This document shows, piece after piece, positions 7,527 through 13,908 of a stretch of 64,000 nucleotides of DNA (the first letter of the stretch is position 1; each line of letters opens with the position of its first letter). The notes under the pieces are model-generated. The model was not told where the DNA came from. It was given only the letters and a program-made list of their open reading frames with translations, and did not search any database. Source of the DNA: an uncultured archaeon (GTDB lineage Archaea; Nanobdellota; Nanobdellia; Pacearchaeales; GW2011-AR1); contig CABMGE010000024.1 of NCBI GenBank assembly GCA_902385625.1, positions 62,001 through 126,000 on the forward strand, given 5' to 3'. The translations under genes and the position numbers were made by a program.

Positions 7527-7706
7527 CTAGTTAAAAATGTCTTTTCTTATAAAAACATTTACAACTATAAGAATGAATGTAACAATAGATCCCCTTTTAC
7601 CTATTTCCTTAAGTACTATAACATTCTTCTTCTTTCCTAACCAAAAAACTCCTAAGCAGATCAAAAATAAAGAAGTGAATAGAAGTTCAAGCTGTGTTGT
7701 ATTCAT
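7527..7706 (-). CDS. Small two-helix membrane protein, unknown
   Basis: A short leftward frame of 59 codons. The product starts MNTTQLELLF and has one hydrophobic segment at about residues 8-23 (LLFTSLFLICLGVFWL). A basic loop follows (GKKKNVIVLKEIGKRG), then a second hydrophobic segment at about 41-52 (IVTFILIVVNVF). This hairpin topology with a positive loop is typical of small membrane proteins. A TATA-like run (GCTTTAAAAACC on the minus strand) lies about 25-36 nt upstream of the start. No homologue is recognised, and the short length keeps certainty moderate. Confidence 0.45.
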   Translation of the reverse strand: MNTTQLELLFTSLFLICLGVFWLGKKKNVIVLKEIGKRGSIVTFILIVVNVFIRKDIFN

Positions 7707-7914
7707 TGTTAACTAAAGTTTTTTAGGTTTTTAAAGCTTTACCCCTGCTTAAAACTTTTAAGTTACGACAGAAACATTTTGCATTTATAAATCTTATTAA
7801 AGACTTAAAAACTCACCTAAAAACATCCAAATAACTCGTCGAGAAAAAATGTAGTACTTAATAATGATAAAAATCTTCTTGCTTGTAGTTACTAAATTAT
7901 TTTTATATTTACTA

Positions 7915-8214
7915 TTATAGCAACTTACTTATCTCTTCTTCAGGCAATAAATTAATTTCAAGTCCTTCAACACTCCATCCATCAGGTGCAATTTGCCTGT
8001 TTAAAACATCTTCAGGTCTGACTTTGCTCCCTGTTTGTGAATCAAACAGCTGTTTATTTGATCCAATAACATATAATTTTTCATTTCCAGAATGTCCTGA
8101 ATAATTGTAAACTCTGATTGCTCTTCCTGGGCGAGCAAGTCTTTCATTTGCAATCACTTCTGTAAATCCTTCATATCCCCTATAGAAAGGTACTAATTGA
8201 TCCAAATTATCCAT
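7915..8214 (-). CDS. Small soluble protein, unknown
   Basis: A 99-residue protein, counted from the internal start MDNLDQLVPF at 8214. The frame extends upstream to 8295, but that extension lies in the divergent promoter region, and a TATA-like CTTTTAAAGTTC (minus strand) sits 18-29 nt before 8214. The sequence has mixed strands and loops with YRGYEGF, ARPGRAIRVYNYSG and an acidic C-terminus. The AAACAGCTGTTT palindrome lies inside the gene (8044-8055) and encodes KQLF. It is divergent from the next gene. No family recognised. Confidence 0.5.
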   Translation of the reverse strand: MDNLDQLVPFYRGYEGFTEVIANERLARPGRAIRVYNYSGHSGNEKLYVIGSNKQLFDSQTGSKVRPEDVLNRQIAPDGWSVEGLEINLLPEEEISKLL

Positions 8215-8231
8215 CTTTATTTGCAATAAAT

Positions 8232-8290
8232 GAACTTTAAAAGAATTATTGTTGTTTTTGAACTCAACTATTCTTTTAAACAGCAAGTTC
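8232..8290. promoter_or_regulatory. Symmetric divergent promoter (inverted repeat)
   Basis: TAAAAGAAT (8238-8246) and ATTCTTTTA (8270-8278) are exact reverse complements. They are bracketed by GAACTT (near 8232-8237) and AAGTTC (8285-8290). Each arm contains a CTTTTAAA TATA-like core pointing at one of the two divergent genes. This fixes their likely starts at 8214 (leftward) and 8299 (rightward). Confidence 0.5.
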
Positions 8291-8298
8291 ATCAAGTT

Positions 8299-8682
8299 TT
8301 GATGATTAGTTTAGATGAAATACCTGTAATTAATTGGCCAGATAAAAGCGGAGAATTTAAATTTGTTCAATTAGAAGTTTTAAACAATTTATTTTTAAGA
8401 TTTGAAGTAAAACGTCCTGATTTTCATATCTATATTTTAAGAGATTTTCTAACTGAGTTGAATTTGCCCATAATAAAAACAAGAAGCGAGTCAGGTACAA
8501 GAATTATTGAGCCAAAAGGAGAAAATTATCTTGTTTCTGGAATGGGAATCGCCGATGTCTATTTGGAAGAGAAAAGAATAGATTTTTTAGGTAAAAGCAT
8601 GGATTATAAACTGGCAGTAAACAATGATCATATTGATAAAATAAACTTATTATTTCCAGATTGGAAATTTAGACATTTATAG
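8299..8682 (+). CDS. Protein of unknown function (127 residues)
   Basis: I chose the start MISLDEIPVI at 8299. The frame opens earlier at 8230, but the first 23 codons fall in the shared inverted-repeat promoter. The product is mixed alpha/beta and soluble, with segments FKFVQLEVLNNLFLRFEVKR, DFHIYILRDFLTEL and GMGIADVYLEEKRIDFLG. It shares a divergent regulatory region with the 99-residue gene, so the two may act together. No motif or family is recognised. Confidence 0.5.
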   Translation: MMISLDEIPVINWPDKSGEFKFVQLEVLNNLFLRFEVKRPDFHIYILRDFLTELNLPIIKTRSESGTRIIEPKGENYLVSGMGIADVYLEEKRIDFLGKSMDYKLAVNNDHIDKINLLFPDWKFRHL

Positions 8683-8711
8683 ATCCTACTTGTTTTCTTT
8701 TCCATCTAGGC

Positions 8712-8960
8712 CTATGGCTTGCTCACTATTTTTGCAAGTCCTGGATATGCCTCTTCTTCAAACTTTTCAGCAATATCCTTATAATATAGTGCCTTTTTCT
8801 TGTGTCTTTCTTTTGCAACAGGATTTCGAGAGTCTATTTCTTTTGTCTCATGAAGTCTGTAAAAAGACCAGTAATAGTCTATGATCTCATCCGGAGTTAT
8901 TTGCTCTGCTAACCTCATCTTTTTTCTTATATTTCTCACAAGAGTGTAATGATTTTTCAT
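8712..8960 (-). CDS. Small charged helical protein, unknown
   Basis: An 82-residue, Lys/Glu/Tyr-rich, probably all-helical protein (KNHYTLVRNIRKKMRLAEQ, TPDEIIDYYWSFYRLHE, KERHKKKALYYKDIAEKFEE). Its composition is typical of soluble proteins in this genome. The overlapping frame on the other strand has a Cys/Phe/Ser-rich composition and looks like a shadow. No family recognised. Confidence 0.5.
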   Translation of the reverse strand: MKNHYTLVRNIRKKMRLAEQITPDEIIDYYWSFYRLHETKEIDSRNPVAKERHKKKALYYKDIAEKFEEEAYPGLAKIVSKP

Positions 8961-9055
8961 CTTAAAATAACTGCTATAAAGATTTTCAAAAGTAGATAAT
9001 TAAAAAAACAAAACTAAGTTTTTAAATACTAGTTGTAATATTTAAACAACAAAAA

Positions 9056-9190
9056 TTATCCTGAAAAATCATATTCATCCTTTTCTTTCATTTTTTCACA
9101 ATTAGGACAGGTTAGAAAATAATCCTCTCCAACTTTTTCAACTTTCATGAATTCAAGGCATTTTTCACACTTATTTCTTAGAACTACCAT
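9056..9190 (-). CDS. Small zinc-ribbon protein
   Basis: A 44-residue product, MVVLRNKCEKCLEFMKVEKV and onward, with two CxxC knuckles (CEKC at residues 8-11 and CPNC at 28-31), which should bind one zinc ion. It ends in a charged tail. Proteins of this size are often transcription- or ribosome-associated zinc ribbons, but the exact role is unknown. It is too short for most gene finders. The Cys pattern and clean start/stop argue that it is real. Confidence 0.6.
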   Translation of the reverse strand: MVVLRNKCEKCLEFMKVEKVGEDYFLTCPNCEKMKEKDEYDFSG

Positions 9191-9353
9191 ATAAAATTAT
9201 TCTCTCTAGATTTCAGTCCTCTTTAGTCTTATATTATAAAGCCGGTTTTATTTTTAAACCTATTCTTTTGCTTCTGAAACTAACAAACCCATACCTTTTT
9301 AAACAGCCTTGCCCCCATTTTTATTAGTTTAAGTATAATGGAGGAAAGAATCA

Positions 9354-9686
9354 ATGGAAGGCGATAGAGAAATGCATAAGGCAGTTTGTTCTGATTGCGG
9401 AGCTGAATGTGAAGTTCCTTTTGTTCCTGAAGAAGGAAAGAAAGTCAGATGCAGCGATTGCTTTAGAAAAAACAGGCCTCCTAGAAGAAGTTTCGGCGGC
9501 GGCGGAAGAAGTTTCGGCGGCGGAAGAGACAGATTCAACAGAGGACCAAGAGAAATGCATAAAGCTGTTTGCGCAGAATGTAAGCAAGAATGTGAAGTAC
9601 CATTCAAACCTACAGAAGGCAAGCCAGTATTGTGTATTAATTGCTATAGAAACAAGAAAAACCAGAGTCAAGAAGACGAATTTTAA
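9354..9686 (+). CDS. Duplicated CxxC-x17-CxxC zinc-ribbon protein with Gly/Arg linker
   Basis: A 110-residue protein with two copies of a short zinc-binding unit. The first is at about residues 7-39 (MHKAVCSDCG, then VRCSDCFRKNR), the second at about 68-100 (MHKAVCAECK, then VLCINCYRNKK). They are joined by a Gly/Arg/Ser-rich linker with two RSFGGG repeats. This matches the CxxC-x17-CxxC domain (TIGR04272 type) known from archaea and candidate-phylum bacteria. The RGG-like linker suggests binding to nucleic acid. A GGAGG sequence lies about 10 nt before the start. Confidence 0.75.
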   Translation: MEGDREMHKAVCSDCGAECEVPFVPEEGKKVRCSDCFRKNRPPRRSFGGGGRSFGGGRDRFNRGPREMHKAVCAECKQECEVPFKPTEGKPVLCINCYRNKKNQSQEDEF

Positions 9687-9780
9687 TTTAGGTTAGAATT
9701 TTTTTCTAAGATAATCTAGCAAATTTTATTTTTATTTTTTTATTATCTTCATTTTTATTTTTAGTGATGTAGTTCTCATT

Positions 9781-9792
9781 AGATTTATAAAG
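9781..9792 (+). promoter_or_regulatory. TATA-like box for the GNAT gene
   Basis: AGATTTATAAAG, 21 nt before the ATG at 9813. It probably drives the acetyltransferase and the overlapping recombinase gene. Confidence 0.45.
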
Positions 9793-9812
9793 AAGTTCGC
9801 ACAATCAATTAT

Positions 9813-10298
9813 ATGGATGTGAAAAAAGAGGGAAGGAAATTAGTATTTAGGAAAGCTAAGTTTTCAGATATTAGAGAATTATCTCAATTAAGAAGAAATA
9901 GTTTTGGAAAAATCAAGGGAGAAAAATATAGAAAAGATCTAGTGGAATTATTAATAAAATCTAATTCTCCAGAAGATATTAAAAGGAAAATAAAAGAGTA
10001 TGCTATGTTTTGCTTATGTGAAAATAAAAAAATTATTGGAACAATTAGCTTAAACAAAGATGAAATAAAAGGGGTTTTTGTAAGATATGATTATGCAAGA
10101 AAAGGAATAGGCACAAAACTCATGCATTTTATCGAGGAATATGCAAGAAAAAAGAAAATAAAAAAAGTTCATTTATGTTCAGCAGAGAAAGCAGAAGGTT
10201 TTTACAAAAAATTAGGCTATAAACAAACGAAAAAATTAGATCGGCCCTGGCAAGGAGTCAGAAGTATAAATTTTTTAATGGAGAAAAAATTAACATGA
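9813..10298 (+). CDS. GNAT family N-acetyltransferase
   Basis: Transfers an acyl group from acetyl-CoA to an amine; the substrate is unknown. The 161-residue protein shows the N-terminal GNAT strand and helix (FRKAKFSDIRELSQLRRNSF) and a central strand ending GVFVRYDYARKGIGTKLMHF. The latter contains the acetyl-CoA pyrophosphate-binding R-x-x-G-x-G/A loop as RKGIGT. The C-terminal motif B follows (FYKKLGYKQTKKL). The length is typical. Its stop overlaps the start of the recombinase gene by four bases (ATGA), so the two are translationally coupled. Confidence 0.85.
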   Translation: MDVKKEGRKLVFRKAKFSDIRELSQLRRNSFGKIKGEKYRKDLVELLIKSNSPEDIKRKIKEYAMFCLCENKKIIGTISLNKDEIKGVFVRYDYARKGIGTKLMHFIEEYARKKKIKKVHLCSAEKAEGFYKKLGYKQTKKLDRPWQGVRSINFLMEKKLT

Positions 10299-11113
10299 CT
10301 CCAGAACAATTCCTCAAAAACTTAGAGACTGAAATTAAAATTTCAAAACTCTCCCCATATACTATTCGAAATTATCTTGAATTCAATAAACAGCTGTTTA
10401 AACACTCTGGTAAACAGCCTGAAGAACTCGATGGACAAGACATTAAAAATTTTCTTGCAGATAAGATGAATGATCGTGCTTCTTCTTCAACAATTGTTTT
10501 TTTAGCCTCTATAAAATTTGCATATTCTTCGCTTCTTGGAAAAGATCCAACCGCCGGAATAAAACGTCCAAAATCCGAGAAGAAAATTCCGCAAGTACTT
10601 ACAAAAGAAGAGGTAGTTAAACTAATTGAATCTTCTTCCACAACAAAAAGCAGGCTAATTTTGCAGTTGTTATATTCTTCAGGACTTCGAGTATCCGAAC
10701 TAGTTAACTTAAAAAAACAAGACCTTGATTTTAATGAAAATATCGGCTGGGTAAGAAGTGGAAAAGGAAAAAAAGACAGAATGTTTATTTTATCAAAAAA
10801 ATTATCCAGCAAATTAAAAAAATATTCTGAAAAACATTCTGATTGGAGTTATATTTTTTCAGAAAAAAAACCTTTAACAACGAGAAATATACAAAAAATT
10901 GTTCAGAAAGGGGCAAAAAAAACAGGGATAAATAAAGATGTTCATCCACATACATTAAGACACAGTTTTGCAACTCATCTTCTGGATGCAGGAACAGATC
11001 TTAGAAAAATTCAAACTCTTTTAGGTCATTCAAGCATTGCAACAACTCAGATTTATACTCATATTAGTTCAGAACAAATGAAATCAATTAAAAATCCTCT
11101 TGATGAGCTTTAA
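10295..11113 (+). CDS. xerA: XerA-like tyrosine recombinase
   Basis: Cuts and rejoins DNA at dif-like or att sites through a 3'-phosphotyrosine link. The 272-residue protein has an N-terminal SAM-like core-binding domain (about 1-85) and a C-terminal catalytic domain. That domain carries the first Arg (SSGLRVSEL, about residue 131), the H-x-x-R box (HPHTLRHSFATHLL, about 222-225), LGHSSIATTQIY with the active Tyr near residue 254, and THIS. The size fits archaeal XerA, which resolves chromosome dimers; an integrase of an element cannot be excluded. The coding DNA contains the 18-mer AAACAGCTGTTTAAACAC at 10388. Confidence 0.85.
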   Translation: MTPEQFLKNLETEIKISKLSPYTIRNYLEFNKQLFKHSGKQPEELDGQDIKNFLADKMNDRASSSTIVFLASIKFAYSSLLGKDPTAGIKRPKSEKKIPQVLTKEEVVKLIESSSTTKSRLILQLLYSSGLRVSELVNLKKQDLDFNENIGWVRSGKGKKDRMFILSKKLSSKLKKYSEKHSDWSYIFSEKKPLTTRNIQKIVQKGAKKTGINKDVHPHTLRHSFATHLLDAGTDLRKIQTLLGHSSIATTQIYTHISSEQMKSIKNPLDEL

Positions 11114-11166
11114 TTTACTCACCCAAATATTTTTATACTGTCCTCAAGGTTCTTTGTTGATCTAAA

Positions 11167-12759
11167 ATGAAAGAATCTTGGCTTACTAAACGACAATCTG
11201 GAGCTCTATTGCACATTACTGCAAATCCAGGATCTGATGCAGTCGGAACCATTAATAATACTTATAGGGTAGCAGATTTATTAAAAAAATCAGGACAAAC
11301 AGTTCTTCAGAGACTTCCCTTTGGTCCAACAAGTGTCGGAGATTCGCCCTTTCAAGGACCCTCTCTTCTTGCAGGAAATCCTAATTTAATTTCACTTGAG
11401 GCACTAGTTAAGTTAGGGGATTTATCTGCTTCAGATTATGGAGACTATTTAACAAAATGGCAAAGATTTAAATCAGAAAATTCGGGAAGAAGTCAGAGAT
11501 ATTGTGAGTATGGATTTTTATGGGAACATAAGTTAGGTATTGGGTCAACTCCAGGAGATTTCACAAATTCTGTTTTGAGGAAATCATTTTTAGGATTCAA
11601 GCATAATAAAGATGAAAACAGATTATCTGAATCTGAAATTTTTTATCAAAGTCAGAAGAATTGGCTAGATGATTATTCTTTATTTATGACCCTAAAACAA
11701 AAATACGGTTTTTCAAAAGTCTGGAGTGATTGGAATGATACTGACAAATTCAGAAAACAAGGATTTGGAAGCGAAATAAATTCAGATGAAATCGAGTTTC
11801 ATAAATATCTGCAATTCGTCTTTGATGAACAAATGTCTGCTCTGTCAAAATACCTAAATTCAATTGAGATAACAACAATCGGAGATATTCCAATTTACCC
11901 TGCATATGATAGTTGTGATGTTTGGCAAAATCCAGAAATATATCAATTAGATGAACTGCTTAATATGACTTATGTTGCAGCAGTCCCTCCTGATTACTTT
12001 TCTCCAGAAGATGGTCAATTATGGGGAAATCCCGTATATAAATTCAAGCCCATAGGTTCAGAAAAATTACAAGAAAAGATTTTTTCTTCATTTTCACTTA
12101 GGATTAATAGGGCCTTGAGATATAATGATATTGTAAAAAGAGATCATTCACGAGCTTTTACTGCATATGGAAGAACCTCTGCAACTGAAAAAACAGCAAA
12201 AAACGCAGAATGGACTCCTGGTCCAGGAAATTCATTTTTAGATTATCTTGAAAATTATCTAGGTTACAGGCCAAAAATACTAGACGAGAACCTGGGGATA
12301 ATTACTCCGGATGTAAAAACAAACCTCGAAAATTCAGGAAATCCTGGAATGCAAGTTTTAGTTTTTGCTGATCCAAACGATAAAAAAAATGAACATTTAA
12401 TTGAAAATTCAAAGCCTAACTGTGCAATATATACCGGAACTCAGGATAATGAACCTGTTCTTGAAAATATTTCTTCCAGGAATGAAAATTCAAAACAAGG
12501 ATTTCTAAAATATCTCTCAGAACACTCTCAGGAAAAAGAAGTTAACTTCCAGGCAATCGATACTATTTCTAGTTCAAAAGCGAATCTTGCAATTTATCAG
12601 ATGCAAGATGCATTAGGGTTTGGAGAGGGATCAAGAACCAATTTTCCAGGTAGACTTGGATTTTGGAAGTGGAGGATGACTCTTGAAGATTTAGATAGAT
12701 TTGAAGAAGTAGTAGGGCCGAAACTTTTGGAAATAACAATGAGAAATGCAAGATACTAA
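11167..12759 (+). CDS. malQ: 4-alpha-glucanotransferase (amylomaltase, GH77), divergent
   Basis: Transfers alpha-1,4-glucan chains between maltodextrins, part of glycogen or starch-like polymer use. In 530 residues the GH77 landmarks appear in order. They are GDIPIYPAYDSCDVW (about 238), AAVPPDYFSPEDGQLWGNP (about 275), the nucleophile region KRDHSRAF (about 323, usually RIDHFRG), ENLG with the acid/base Glu (about 372, usually EDLG), PGMQVLVFA, and TGTQDNEP (about 424, usually GTHDN). The main catalytic residues seem kept, but flanking residues differ. A TATA-like AATATTTTTATACTG lies at about 11126. No other glycogen gene is adjacent. Confidence 0.85.
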   Translation: MKESWLTKRQSGALLHITANPGSDAVGTINNTYRVADLLKKSGQTVLQRLPFGPTSVGDSPFQGPSLLAGNPNLISLEALVKLGDLSASDYGDYLTKWQRFKSENSGRSQRYCEYGFLWEHKLGIGSTPGDFTNSVLRKSFLGFKHNKDENRLSESEIFYQSQKNWLDDYSLFMTLKQKYGFSKVWSDWNDTDKFRKQGFGSEINSDEIEFHKYLQFVFDEQMSALSKYLNSIEITTIGDIPIYPAYDSCDVWQNPEIYQLDELLNMTYVAAVPPDYFSPEDGQLWGNPVYKFKPIGSEKLQEKIFSSFSLRINRALRYNDIVKRDHSRAFTAYGRTSATEKTAKNAEWTPGPGNSFLDYLENYLGYRPKILDENLGIITPDVKTNLENSGNPGMQVLVFADPNDKKNEHLIENSKPNCAIYTGTQDNEPVLENISSRNENSKQGFLKYLSEHSQEKEVNFQAIDTISSSKANLAIYQMQDALGFGEGSRTNFPGRLGFWKWRMTLEDLDRFEEVVGPKLLEITMRNARY

Positions 12760-13325
12760 CAATATGCCAGTTCTTTTTGATTTTTTTTACGTTCTCTAAC
12801 TAATTTTTCTATTCTTCGATTTGTTCGGAAAAGCATTTCAGGACTAATATTTTTAATAGATTCATATAAATGATCATTTTTATCAATACTTTCATAGAAT
12901 TTTGAATAGCTTTCTTGAAATATTGCAAGTTCATACATATTTGGAATTATTATGTTTCTTCTGAAATAATCTCTTTTTAATTCCTTGGAGTTTCTTATAA
13001 CTGGCTTTTCTAAAAATCTATTTTCAATTAATGAGTATTGGAGGACCTTTTGATTTATTCCATGAGTTTGGTATAATTCCTTAAATTCTCCATCCTTGCA
13101 TCTTACTTGCAGAGGTCTTCCTTCAAAATCAAGACCACTTTCAATTCCCATAATATCGAGGATTATTCCAAAATTATTTGGTTTTTTATCTAAAAGCCTT
13201 TTATATACAAGTCCCCTTGGAAAAGATATATCTATCTCTGTATTTATGTGGTCGATGATTCTCTCCGGAGTATCAATTACCTTTCTATCGCACTTAGGGC
13301 ATACATATTCTTCTATCATTTTCAT
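12756..13325 (-). CDS. Protein with N-terminal zinc-finger-like motif, unknown
   Basis: A 189-residue protein. Near the start is YVCPKCDRKV with an H about 15 residues later (IIDHINTEID), suggestive of a C2H2-like or partial zinc site. The rest is alpha/beta and then helical and strongly charged (RRIEKLVRERKKNQKELAYC). Its 3' end overlaps the stop of malQ by four bases on the opposite strand. No family recognised. A DNA- or RNA-related role is possible from the Cys motif and basic tail, but only as a guess. Confidence 0.5.
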   Translation of the reverse strand: MKMIEEYVCPKCDRKVIDTPERIIDHINTEIDISFPRGLVYKRLLDKKPNNFGIILDIMGIESGLDFEGRPLQVRCKDGEFKELYQTHGINQKVLQYSLIENRFLEKPVIRNSKELKRDYFRRNIIIPNMYELAIFQESYSKFYESIDKNDHLYESIKNISPEMLFRTNRRIEKLVRERKKNQKELAYC

Positions 13326-13448
13326 TCAATAGTTATTGTAAAAAATACATTTATAAATCTTTTTTAGAAATCTTTATAAACCAATATCAGATTTTTGCAT
13401 TTTTATGATTTTTGTTATAATTTTTACTTATTAAAACACTATAATAAT

Positions 13449-13460
13449 CCTTAAATATGA
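13449..13460 (+). promoter_or_regulatory. TATA-like box for the 142-residue gene
   Basis: CCTTAAATATGA, 20 nt before the ATG at 13480. Confidence 0.4.
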
Positions 13461-13479
13461 ATTAAGATTACAATTAAAC

Positions 13480-13908
13480 ATGACAGCTTTGGATAGGTCA
13501 AGAGGTTTTGTAATGGTCCCTTTTGTTAAATCAGAAAGAGCCAAGTTTTCTTCACTAGATAATGTTTTAGATGGTTTTGTTTCTGATAATGAATTATCTA
13601 GTCCAAAAAATGTAACTTCTGCTGGTTCAAGAGGTTTGCTTGTATACTGGCAAAATGGAGATCATATTAATATTTACAGTTATGAGCAGGATCTTTCAGG
13701 ATATGATCAAGAAATATATGGATTGCAAGGAAGAATGGACGGTGAAAAAGTTGATTTATGTGGTGGAATTCGGGTTCCTAAAAGAAAAGAGTTTAATGGA
13801 AAAAAACTAAAAAAGTCAGCCTATCGTTCAGATCATAATACTGAATATGTTTTTTTAGGAGTTAATGCAAAACCTGCTGAAAAATACGAACAGATTAAAA
13901 TAGAATAA
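13480..13908 (+). CDS. Protein of unknown function (142 residues)
   Basis: A soluble, probably beta-rich protein without signal peptide. Segments include RGLLVYWQNGDHINIYSYEQ, GLQGRMDGEKVDLCGGIRVP and EYVFLGVNAKPAEKY. It sits between two leftward genes. Its stop abuts the stop of the PilB/GspE gene with no gap. It has its own TATA-like box. I do not recognise the family and see no catalytic motif. Confidence 0.5.
   Translation: MTALDRSRGFVMVPFVKSERAKFSSLDNVLDGFVSDNELSSPKNVTSAGSRGLLVYWQNGDHINIYSYEQDLSGYDQEIYGLQGRMDGEKVDLCGGIRVPKRKEFNGKKLKKSAYRSDHNTEYVFLGVNAKPAEKYEQIKIE

Noticed and set aside
8690-8884. Rightward frame of 64 codons
   Set aside because: Phe/Leu/Cys/Ser-rich shadow of the better leftward gene at 8712-8960.
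9329-9671. Leftward and second rightward frames over the zinc-ribbon gene
   Set aside because: Produced by the GC-richer repeats. The frame at 9354 has the full Cys pattern, twice.
10295-11113. Calling the recombinase an element integrase
   Set aside because: Length and motifs fit the chromosomal XerA type. No att sites or phage genes flank it, so the integrase reading is left open only as an alternative.
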